This document shows positions 1 through 5,509 of a DNA stretch of 6,146 nt, in pieces. Each line of letters opens with the position of its first letter. Within the stretch, counting starts at the first letter, position 1. The DNA comes from Planctomycetota bacterium (GTDB lineage Bacteria; Planctomycetota; B129-G9), in the NCBI GenBank assembly GCA_003644325.1, contig QNCA01000095.1, positions 1-6,146 of the forward strand, in the 5' to 3' direction. The notes under the pieces are model-generated. The model was not told the DNA's origin. It did no database searches and worked only from the letters and a program-made list of their open reading frames with translations. Both the position numbers and the translations under genes were made by a program.

Positions 1-708
1 CGGCTGGGGCACTGCGCCGTCCCCGTTCGATAGGACCACGTCCGTTCCCGCCGGGAAGTTTGTATGCTTGTCCCAGTCGAAGCCGTGAATCTGGATGGGC
101 AGCGTCGTGGAGAGCGACCAAGTCTCGTGGACGACGTGGAAAATGCTGTCCGTGTGTCCGCAGACGTTTGCCTGGCCCATCGTCCCGTCGCCCATGCAGG
201 CCCTGTGGGCGCCGGCCATCAGGTAGCCGCGCCCGTGAACGCCCTGGAAGACCTCGATGGCGAACTCCGGCGTGTTCGTGTCGTAAAGCGGATGCGGCGC
301 TTCGATGAGGATGTCCTTGCCGCCTCCCGGATTCCAAATGTAGTTGCCCCAGCCGAGGTTCTGCTGGCCGTATTCGTTGAGCGCCTCGCGCAGCAGGTAG
401 AAATCACGGGACGTGTCGGTATCGTGATAGTGCACCAGTTCGTAACTCAGCGCCGCCGCCTGTGTCGAGGCGGTGTCGTAGTTCCCGTTCATGACCGATG
501 TGACGAGGGCGCGGTAGTCGTCCCGATTCTGCTGTGTCGGCAGGACGTACAGCATTGAGTTCTTTGGGAAGACCAAATCCTTCAGACGGTCTATCTCCGC
601 GGACAGACTGCCTGTTTCATCAATCGGCGCTGTGGCGGCGGATGAAGCAATGAGGAAAAACGGGAGTGCAAGGAGAAGAAGAAACGCAGACCTTTTTCCA
701 CAATTCAT
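1..708 (-). CDS. Secreted metal-hydrolase-like protein of unknown function (5' part, cut by window edge)
   Basis: The minus-strand frame is open from an ATG at 708 to base 1, giving 236 codons without a stop; the C-terminus lies outside the window. The start is supported by a GGAG Shine-Dalgarno 8 nt upstream and a strong promoter. Residues 1-27 look like a Sec signal peptide: Lys5/Arg6, a Leu/Phe-rich core at about 8-20, then a small-residue region ASSAATA. No lipobox is visible, so an exported soluble protein is likely. The mature part has histidine/acid-rich blocks: EAPHPLYDTNTPE (136-148), AGAHR (165-169), HTDSIFHVVHE (185-195) and IQIHGFD (205-211). Their order recalls zinc amidohydrolases of the N-formylglutamate amidohydrolase type (PHSG, then Arg/Asn, then a His pair). 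That similarity is from memory and weak, so no substrate is proposed. It is transcribed divergently from the NAD genes and probably unrelated to them. Confidence 0.8.
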   Translation of the reverse strand, partial: MNCGKRSAFLLLLALPFFLIASSAATAPIDETGSLSAEIDRLKDLVFPKNSMLYVLPTQQNRDDYRALVTSVMNGNYDTASTQAAALSYELVHYHDTDTSRDFYLLREALNEYGQQNLGWGNYIWNPGGGKDILIEAPHPLYDTNTPEFAIEVFQGVHGRGYLMAGAHRACMGDGTMGQANVCGHTDSIFHVVHETWSLSTTLPIQIHGFDWDKHTNFPAGTDVVLSNGDGAVPQP

Positions 709-716
709 GAGTCCGT

Positions 717-720
717 CTCC
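717..720 (-). promoter_or_regulatory. Shine-Dalgarno of the secreted protein gene
   Basis: On the minus strand GGAG sits 8 nt before the ATG at 708. This fixes the start and places the hydrophobic signal peptide at the true N-terminus. Confidence 0.75.
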
Positions 721-766
721 GAATTGACAGTTTCCGCACAAAAACACCACATTCAACTCTAAAAAC

Positions 767-794
767 ATTATACCACGTTGTGGCGCAAAGTCAA
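767..794 (-). promoter_or_regulatory. Sigma-70-type promoter of the secreted protein gene
   Basis: Reading leftward, TTGACT (794-789) and a perfect TATAAT (772-767) are separated by 16 bp. Transcription would start near 760 and give a leader of about 50 nt before the ATG at 708. Five of six -35 bases and six of six -10 bases match the consensus. The start site is inferred, not observed. Confidence 0.75.
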
Positions 795-824
795 GTAAAG
801 CGGCAAGAAAAAGGTTGATTTCAC

Positions 825-852
825 TTGACACCGCACTTCCCTCGGTTATATC
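825..852 (+). promoter_or_regulatory. Sigma-70-type promoter of the pncB/NAD salvage cluster
   Basis: A perfect TTGACA (825-830) is followed after 16 bp by TATATC (847-852, 4 of 6 matches). The predicted start near 859 gives pncB a leader of about 115 nt, almost all of it heptad repeat. The ACTTGAC containing this -35 box is an inverted copy of GTCAAGT (790-796) in the divergent promoter, so the two promoters are arranged nearly symmetrically. Confidence 0.6.
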
Positions 853-857
853 TAACC
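844..857. promoter_or_regulatory. Candidate operator: imperfect palindrome over the pncB -10 box
   Basis: GGTTA (844-848) and TAACC (853-857) are perfect inverted arms around TATC. Of the inner bases, A850 and T851 pair and T849/C852 do not. The palindrome covers the predicted -10 element, where a repressor would block polymerase. Because an NrtR-like protein is encoded in the same cluster, it is the first candidate binder, but I could not match the site to a known NrtR motif. Short palindromes also arise by chance. Confidence 0.35.
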
Positions 858-858
858 T

Positions 859-964
859 GGTGTAGGGTTTCAGGTTTCAGGTTTCAGGTTTTAGGTTTTA
901 GGTTTTAGGTTTCAGGTTTCAGGTTTCAGGTTTCAAGAATCCAGAATCCAGCGTCCAGTATGGA
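859..964. repeat. Heptad tandem repeat array in the pncB leader
   Basis: Ten exact-length 7-bp units fill 866-935: three GGTTTCA, three GGTTTTA, then four GGTTTCA. A degenerate unit, GGTGTAG (859-865), may precede them. After one extra base (A936) the 7-bp rhythm continues with different units: GAATCCA (937-943), GAATCCA (944-950), GCGTCCA (951-957) and GTATGGA (958-964). The last unit supplies part of the ribosome binding site of pncB. The array lies between the predicted transcription start and the start codon, so it would be transcribed. Confidence 0.9.
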
Positions 965-967
965 GAG
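962..967 (+). promoter_or_regulatory. Shine-Dalgarno that decides the pncB GTG start
   Basis: GGAGAG lies just upstream of the GTG at 974, with 8 nt between GGAG and the start codon. The nearby ATG at 960 is in another frame and overlaps this element, so GTG is preferred. Confidence 0.65.
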
Positions 968-973
968 CGTGCA

Positions 974-2350
974 GTGCCCGGAGAGCCGCAAACGTTTTTC
1001 CCGCCGGATGGGTATCTGCCGGCCGTCACCGATCTCTACGAGTTGACGATGGCGGCGGGATACTTCGAAAACGCAATCGACTACTCCGCGACCTTCGAAC
1101 TGTGGGTGCGTAACCTCCCGCCGCAGCGCTCCTACCTGATTGCCTGCGGGCTTGAAGACTGTGTGCGATATCTTTCCGACCTCTCTTTCTCTAAAGACAC
1201 CGTGGAGTATCTCCGGGCGCAGGAGGTTTTCAAGCACGTCAGCGACGCATTCTTCGACTACCTGCGCCGGATGAAATTCACGGGCGACATGTGGGCGATA
1301 CCCGAGGGCACGGTCGTCTTCGCGGGAGAGCCGCTCATCAGGATAACCGCGCCTATCATCGAGGCGCAACTCGTGGAGACTTTTCTCCTGTCGGTCATCA
1401 ACTACCAGACGACCGTCGCGACGAAGGCATCGCGGGTTGTGGATGCCGCCCACATGGGCGGCGTGGAGCGGCCGGTGGTGGACTTCGGCCTGCGCCGCGC
1501 ACACGGCCCCGGTGCAGGCATCAGCGCGGCGCGCGCATCGTTCATCGGCGGCTGCGCGGGGACTTCCAACGTCTATGCAGGCTATCGCCACGGCATCCCT
1601 GTCTACGGCACCGCCGCGCACTCATGGACCATGGCCTTCGACAGCGAACTCGAATCGTTCGAAAAATATTACAAGACATTTCCTGAATCCACCATATTGC
1701 TTATAGACACCTACGACGTGAAACAGGGCGCAATCAACGCCGCGAAGATAGGAGATGGACTGCGCGGCGTCAGGCTCGACAGCGGGGACCTGGTCGCGCA
1801 AAGCAAAATGGTGCGGCGAATCCTCGACGACGCCGGCCTTAAAAACGCGCAAATCGTCGCCAGCGGCGACCTGAACGAATACAAGATACGCGACATGCTG
1901 AGGGCCGGCGCGCTGCTGGACATATTCGGCGTGGGCACGGGGATGGTCGTCTCGTGCGACGCCCCCGCCCTTCAGTGCATATACAAACTCGTGGAGGAGC
2001 AAAAAGGCGGTCGAACCGTGTACAAGGCGAAGTTCAGCGAGGACAAGGCCATGTACCCCGGAGCGAAGCAGGTACGAAGGATTTCTAACGGCCACGGCGA
2101 ATTCCAGCGGGACGTGATTTGCCGGCATGACGAGAAGATGAAGGGCGAGGCCCTCCTGACCAAAATCCTGGAAGACGGAAAGCCGGTCGGCGGCCTGCCG
2201 GACATAAAGGAAATCCAGTCCCACGCAAAGGAGCAACTCGCCCGGTTGCCCGAGCGATACAAACGCTTCGACGGGGCGGACGTGTATCCCGTTTCGTACA
2301 GCCCGGCCCTCGAAGCCCTCCTGGAAGAAGTGAAGAAACAGTACCGCTGA
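974..2350 (+). CDS. pncB: Nicotinate phosphoribosyltransferase
   Basis: The 458-residue product is predicted to make nicotinate mononucleotide from nicotinate and phosphoribosyl pyrophosphate, with ATP hydrolysis, in the cytoplasm. It is the committed step of Preiss-Handler NAD salvage. Visible family signatures are TDLYELTMAAGY (19-30), DFGLRRAHG (170-178), GTAAHSWTM (212-220) carrying His216, the expected autophosphorylated histidine, RLDSGDL (267-273), SGDL (297-300) and the phosphate-binding GVGTGM (319-324). Length fits the bacterial NAPRTase type of about 440-490 residues. Translation starts at GTG 974, chosen for its Shine-Dalgarno and because the family N-terminus (around YLPAVTDLYELTM) follows at once. 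It is the first gene of the NAD cluster, behind a promoter and a heptad-repeat leader. A hairpin element begins 6 nt after its stop and could separate its expression from pncA. I see no frameshift or missing key residue. Confidence 0.95.
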   Translation: MPGEPQTFFPPDGYLPAVTDLYELTMAAGYFENAIDYSATFELWVRNLPPQRSYLIACGLEDCVRYLSDLSFSKDTVEYLRAQEVFKHVSDAFFDYLRRMKFTGDMWAIPEGTVVFAGEPLIRITAPIIEAQLVETFLLSVINYQTTVATKASRVVDAAHMGGVERPVVDFGLRRAHGPGAGISAARASFIGGCAGTSNVYAGYRHGIPVYGTAAHSWTMAFDSELESFEKYYKTFPESTILLIDTYDVKQGAINAAKIGDGLRGVRLDSGDLVAQSKMVRRILDDAGLKNAQIVASGDLNEYKIRDMLRAGALLDIFGVGTGMVVSCDAPALQCIYKLVEEQKGGRTVYKAKFSEDKAMYPGAKQVRRISNGHGEFQRDVICRHDEKMKGEALLTKILEDGKPVGGLPDIKEIQSHAKEQLARLPERYKRFDGADVYPVSYSPALEALLEEVKKQYR

Positions 2351-2355
2351 GCGCC

Positions 2356-2422
2356 GGGTCAGACCCGAATTACGGAACCTTTCGACGATAGGAGAAAGGT
2401 TCGTAGATTCGTGGTCTGACCC
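2356..2422. repeat. 67-nt REP-like imperfect palindrome (long hairpin) between pncB and pncA
   Basis: The sequence folds on itself almost completely: 2356-2365 pairs with 2413-2422 (10 bp), 2366-2370 with 2407-2411 (5 bp), 2371-2373 with 2403-2405 (3 bp) and 2375-2383 with 2394-2402 (9 bp). That is 27 Watson-Crick pairs with three single-base bulges (T2412, G2406, G2374) and a 10-nt loop (2384-2393). The outer arms are GGGTCAGACC and GGTCTGACCC. No T-run follows, so it is not a standard intrinsic terminator. The form suits a REP/MITE-type element mobilised by a Y1 (RAYT) transposase, or an mRNA-stabilising or attenuating hairpin inside the operon. The mobile-element reading is inference. Confidence 0.8.
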
Positions 2423-2450
2423 TCTCGTCCTCGTGAAGCGGATGGATTGA

Positions 2451-2460
2451 GGTCTGATCC
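2451..2460. repeat. Degenerate extra copy of the hairpin's outer arm
   Basis: GGTCTGATCC matches the 3' outer arm GGTCTGACCC (2413-2422) at nine of ten bases, 28 bp further on. It could be the remnant of a second element or an alternative pairing partner for 2356-2365. A ten-base match alone is weak evidence. Confidence 0.4.
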
Positions 2461-2483
2461 AAGCGAGGCCCAGGCAGAGAAAA

Positions 2484-3080
2484 ATGATGAAGAGCAAGAG
2501 AGCATTTCTCGACATCGACACGCAGCACGACTTCATGGACCCGGACGGCGCGCTGTACGTGCCGGGCGCGGGGGAGATCGTCGGCAACCTCGGACGCCTT
2601 GTCGCATACGCCCGGGATAACAACATTCCGCTGCTTTCTTCCATGGACGCTCACGCCGGGAACGACCCGGAGTTTGCGGAGTTCCCTCCGCACTGTGTAA
2701 AAGGCACGCCCGGGCAGCGCAAGATTGACGAGACGCTCCTCGAAAACACGATAATCGTGCCCGACAGGCCGGGCGCTCTGCCCGAGGGGGTGCGGGCGGG
2801 CGCGCAGGTGATATTCGAGAAGCCGACGTTCGACGTATTCGACAATCCGAACTTCGTTGAATATATCGAGCGGGAAGGGTACGATGAGTTCGTGGTGTTC
2901 GGCGTCGCGACGGACTATTGCGTTCGCGCGGCGGCGGCGGGCCTTGCAAGGCGCGGCTTCAGCGTCGCCGTCGTCACCGACGCCGTAAGGGCCGTGATGC
3001 TGGAGACCGGCGCAAAGGCGCTGGAAGAGATGAAGGGTCTTGGCGTGAAATTCAAAACCACCGACGAGATAACCGGATGA
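2484..3080 (+). CDS. pncA: Nicotinamidase-like cysteine hydrolase (isochorismatase fold)
   Basis: The 198-residue product is predicted to hydrolyse nicotinamide to nicotinate and ammonia, feeding PncB. The catalytic triad of the family is present: Asp12 in DTQHDF (12-17), Lys113 in FEKPTF and Cys146 in GVATDYCV (140-147). Likely metal ligands are Asp55 and His57 (MDAH) and His70 (PPHCVKGTPG), the usual nicotinamidase pattern; the fourth ligand seen in the mycobacterial enzyme (its His57) has no obvious counterpart. The DAH in place of the common DWH makes it a slightly divergent member, so another amide substrate is possible, but its place between pncB and nadE strongly favours nicotinamide. 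Two ATGs (2484, 2487) are in tandem and the ribosome binding site is weak (AGGCAGAG, 2473-2480). The stop overlaps the nadE start in ATGA, suggesting translational coupling. Confidence 0.88.
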   Translation: MMKSKRAFLDIDTQHDFMDPDGALYVPGAGEIVGNLGRLVAYARDNNIPLLSSMDAHAGNDPEFAEFPPHCVKGTPGQRKIDETLLENTIIVPDRPGALPEGVRAGAQVIFEKPTFDVFDNPNFVEYIEREGYDEFVVFGVATDYCVRAAAAGLARRGFSVAVVTDAVRAVMLETGAKALEEMKGLGVKFKTTDEITG

Positions 3081-4711
3081 AGATAGCGCTGGCACAAGTC
3101 AACCCCACGGTGGGCGACCTTGAGAACAACACGCGCAGGATACTCGCCTTCGTCAAGCGCGCGCGGGACGAGGGCGCGGACCTGGTGGTCTGTCCGGAGA
3201 TGGCCATAGTAGGTTACCCCCCGATGGACCTCCTGCTGAAGAAGGCGCTTGTGAAGAAAAACCTTGAGAAGTTGGAGGAGATAGCCCGCGCGAGCGCGAA
3301 CATCGGAATCGTCTGCGGCTTTGTCTCCAGGAACGAGGCAGGCGGTGCTCCCCTGCTCCACAACAGCGCCGCGCTTTGCCACGGGGGCAAGGTGGTCGCA
3401 ACCGTACACAAGTCCCTCCTGCCGACCTACGATATATTCGACGAGCGGCGGTACTTCGAGCCTTCCGTGGGGGTAAAGCCCGTCGAGTTTCAAGGGGTGA
3501 AAATCGGACTTTCCATCTGCGAAGACATCTGGAACGACCGCACCTTTTGGCCGCGGCCGATGTACCCGCATGACCCCATAGAGGACCTTGTCGCCCGGGG
3601 CGCGGAAATACTCATCAACATATCGGCCTCGCCCTTTGTGGTCGGGCGGCCGGAGATGAAGGCCCGGATGTTGGCCAACGTCGCCCGCAGGCATAAGATT
3701 CCGCTGGTCGCCGTCAACCAGGTCGGAGGCAACACCGGCATCCTCTTCGAGGGCGGCAGCACCTGCTTCAACTCAAAGGGCGAAGTCGTCGCGCGCGCAA
3801 AGTCCTTCGAGGAGGATTTCCTCATTTTTGACACGGAGGCCGCCTCCTGTCCGGTGCGTTCGTGGCCCCACGGAGACGCCGCCATGCTTTACGCCGCCCT
3901 GGTGATGGGCACGCGGGACTACATGCGCAAGTGCGGCTTCAAAACGGCCGTCATCGGCGTCAGCGGCGGCATCGACTCCGCGCTTGTTGCGGCGATTGCC
4001 GTTGATGCGCTCGGGGCCGAGAGCGTATTCGGCGTGTTCATGCCTTCGCGCTACTCCTCTGAACGGAGCAGGGACGACGCCCTGGCCCTGGCGCGGAATC
4101 TGGGCATCGGGTTGAGGATCATATCAATAGAAAACATCTTCAAGAAATATCTCGACGCCCTTAAGGGGGCGTTCAAGGGAAGGGATGAGGACGTAACCGA
4201 GGAAAACATCCAGGCGCGCATAAGGGGCAACGTATTGATGGCGATGTCCAACAAGTTCGGCGACCTGGTGCTCGCCACCGGCAACAAAAGCGAACTCGCC
4301 GTGGGCTACTGCACGCTCTACGGCGACATGAGCGGCGGACTGACCGTTATAGGGGATGTGCCGAAGACGACCGTCTATGAACTGGCCGGGCACGTAAACC
4401 GTGAAAGGGAGATCATTCCCGCGGGCATCCTCAAGAAGCCGCCCTCCGCCGAACTGCGTCCGAACCAGACCGACCAGGACACGCTGCCGCCCTACGAGGA
4501 GCTCGACCCGATATTGAAACTCTACATCGAAGAGAGCGCGGACAGGGATGAAATTGTCGCGCGGGGCCATGACGCCCGGCTTGTCGACAGGGTGCTGAAG
4601 ATGGTTGACCGCAATGAATACAAGCGCCGTCAGGCCGCGCCATGCCTGCGCGTAACCGCGAAGGCGTTCGGCTTCGGCCGCAGATTCCCCATAGCGCAGG
4701 GCTGGAGATAG
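3077..4711 (+). CDS. nadE: Glutamine-dependent NAD+ synthetase
   Basis: The 544-residue product is predicted to amidate nicotinate adenine dinucleotide to NAD+ using ATP and ammonia from glutamine. The N-terminal nitrilase-like glutaminase domain (about 1-260) carries the triad Glu41 (CPEM), Lys112 (HKSLLP) and Cys148 (SICEDIW). The C-terminal synthetase domain (about 270-544) has the pyrophosphate-binding loop SGGIDS (296-301), LATGNKSE (399-406), the YCTLYGDMSGG block (411-421) and PPSAELRPNQTDQD (455-468). Length matches the shorter bacterial two-domain enzymes. The ATG at 3077 overlaps the pncA stop (ATGA) and starts directly with MKIALAQVNPTVGD, the family N-terminus. The same frame is open further upstream, from an ATG at 2918, but those 53 codons lie inside pncA and encode Arg-rich nonsense, so that start is rejected. 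All catalytic residues are present. Confidence 0.97.
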   Translation: MKIALAQVNPTVGDLENNTRRILAFVKRARDEGADLVVCPEMAIVGYPPMDLLLKKALVKKNLEKLEEIARASANIGIVCGFVSRNEAGGAPLLHNSAALCHGGKVVATVHKSLLPTYDIFDERRYFEPSVGVKPVEFQGVKIGLSICEDIWNDRTFWPRPMYPHDPIEDLVARGAEILINISASPFVVGRPEMKARMLANVARRHKIPLVAVNQVGGNTGILFEGGSTCFNSKGEVVARAKSFEEDFLIFDTEAASCPVRSWPHGDAAMLYAALVMGTRDYMRKCGFKTAVIGVSGGIDSALVAAIAVDALGAESVFGVFMPSRYSSERSRDDALALARNLGIGLRIISIENIFKKYLDALKGAFKGRDEDVTEENIQARIRGNVLMAMSNKFGDLVLATGNKSELAVGYCTLYGDMSGGLTVIGDVPKTTVYELAGHVNREREIIPAGILKKPPSAELRPNQTDQDTLPPYEELDPILKLYIEESADRDEIVARGHDARLVDRVLKMVDRNEYKRRQAAPCLRVTAKAFGFGRRFPIAQGWR

Positions 4712-4715
4712 GATA

Positions 4716-4824
4716 GGTGAAAGGTGAAAGGTCACAGGTGAAAGACAGTAGACGAGTAGGGAGCAGGAGAATAGGAGCGGGACGGAATCCGACATCCGAT
4801 GTCCGGCATCCGCAATCCGAACAT
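4716..4824. repeat. Heptad-periodic spacer between nadE and the Nudix regulator
   Basis: Starting 4 nt after the nadE stop, the DNA reads in 7-bp units: GGTGAAA, GGTGAAA, GGTCACA, GGTGAAA (4716-4743), then looser units GACAGTA, GACGAGT, AGGGAGC, AGGAGAA, TAGGAGC (4744-4778). After four bases a second set begins: CGGAATC, CGACATC, CGATGTC, CGGCATC, CGCAATC, CGAACAT (4783-4824). The last unit contains the first two bases of the Nudix start codon. No promoter or terminator is clear here, and the array leaves no room for a normal Shine-Dalgarno. Confidence 0.85.
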
Positions 4825-5482
4825 GTCTTATACATATGAATACGAGCGACCCGCTGTGACCGTGGATGCGTTGCTGCTGGGTCTGATGGACGACGCGCTG
4901 AACGTCCTGCTCATCAAGCGCGGCAATTATCCCTACGAGGGGAAGTGGGCGCTGCCGGGCGGGTTCGTCGATATGGATGAGAATCTTGAGGATGCCGCTG
5001 CGCGTGAGTTGCGGGAAGAAACGGGCGTCAGCGGCGTCGCGCTGAAACAATTCCGCGCCTTCGGCGACGTCGGCCGCGACCCGCGTTCGCGGAACATCTC
5101 GGTCATCTACCATGCGCTGGTCAAACCGGACGAGGTCGCGCTCAAGCCCGGCGACGACGCGAGCGACGCGCGCTGGTTTCCAGCGTACGACCTGCCGGAC
5201 ACGGCCTTCGACCATGACATGATAATCGGAATGATGCTCGACCGGCTGCGATTCGAGGTGCGACACACCCTTGTCGTGTTCGACCTACTGCCGGAGGTCT
5301 TCACGATGGAGCAACTGGCCGGGGCGCTGGGCGCCTGTCTCAACAAAAAGGTGTCGCCGCGAATCGTGAAGGAGAGGATGGCGGAACTCGGCATCGCGGT
5401 GGAAGGGAAGAAGGGGACTTACCGTATCGACCGCGAGGCCGCGCGGCAAAAATCCGAGACCATGGGATTCTTTCCCCTGTGA
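4823..5482 (+). CDS. Nudix protein with C-terminal winged-helix-like domain, NrtR-type regulator or ADP-ribose pyrophosphatase
   Basis: The 219-residue product has an N-terminal Nudix domain (about 1-140) and a C-terminal extension (about 148-205) resembling the winged-helix domain of NrtR, the ADP-ribose-responsive repressor of NAD genes. The Nudix box at 47-69 is complete: Gly47, Glu53, Arg61-Glu62, Glu65-Glu66 and Gly68. Hydrolysis of ADP-ribose or a similar nucleotide is therefore possible, whereas many NrtR proteins have a degenerate box. GDVGRDPRSR (81-90) resembles the ADP-ribose-recognition segment of this subfamily. Location beside pncB, pncA and nadE supports a role in controlling or supporting NAD metabolism. 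The ATG at 4823 is chosen because MSYTYEYERPAVTVD matches the usual family N-terminus. The in-frame ATG at 4799 would only add residues translated from the heptad repeat. No Shine-Dalgarno is visible. A plain housekeeping ADP-ribose pyrophosphatase is the alternative. Confidence 0.82.
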   Translation: MSYTYEYERPAVTVDALLLGLMDDALNVLLIKRGNYPYEGKWALPGGFVDMDENLEDAAARELREETGVSGVALKQFRAFGDVGRDPRSRNISVIYHALVKPDEVALKPGDDASDARWFPAYDLPDTAFDHDMIIGMMLDRLRFEVRHTLVVFDLLPEVFTMEQLAGALGACLNKKVSPRIVKERMAELGIAVEGKKGTYRIDREAARQKSETMGFFPL

Positions 5483-5485
5483 CAG

Positions 5486-5509
5486 CGGTATCTATCGGTA
5501 TCCGGATTG
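5486..5509. repeat. Short direct repeat in the Nudix-DUF4416 gap
   Basis: CGGTATC occurs at 5486-5492 and again at 5496-5502. The second copy is followed by CGGATTG (5503-5509) and then the ATG, so two 7-bp units abut the start codon. This may be a small remnant of the heptad pattern seen in the other spacers, but the stretch is too short to be certain. Confidence 0.4.

Noticed and set aside
64..558. Plus-strand 164-codon open frame at the left end
   Set aside because: It is antisense to the secreted protein, whose minus-strand frame has a signal peptide, Shine-Dalgarno and promoter.
866..935. Possible CRISPR array or telomere-like repeat
   Set aside because: The 7-bp units are contiguous without spacers, so it is not a CRISPR. 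The GGTTTTA units recall eukaryotic telomeres, but the flanking genes are bacterial and the array lies between a promoter and a start codon.
960..962. ATG just upstream of pncB
   Set aside because: It is in a different frame from pncB and overlaps the Shine-Dalgarno used by the GTG at 974.
709..973. Riboswitch in the pncB leader
   Set aside because: The leader is almost entirely simple heptad repeat, with no paired-stem core resembling a known NAD-related riboswitch.
2356..2422. Intrinsic terminator after pncB
   Set aside because: The stem is long and bulged and no T-run follows the 3' arm; the next bases are CTCTCGTCC. It may still affect transcript ends, but it lacks the standard form.
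1622..2644. Long minus-strand open frame opposite pncB and pncA
   Set aside because: It covers the antisense of two conserved enzymes and the hairpin, with no family motif or ribosome binding site that I can support.
2918..3076. Upstream ATG extending nadE by 53 codons
   Set aside because: This stretch lies within pncA and encodes Arg/Gly-rich sequence unlike NAD synthetases, which begin at MKIALAQVNP. The ATGA overlap gives a natural start at 3077.
4799..4822. Upstream ATG for the Nudix protein
   Set aside because: The extra residues are a translation of the heptad repeat, and the family N-terminus begins at the ATG at 4823.
4124..5266. Long minus-strand open frame opposite nadE and the Nudix gene
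   Set aside because: It spans two well-supported plus-strand genes and their repeat spacer, shows no recognisable domain, and is typical of antisense frames in GC-rich DNA.
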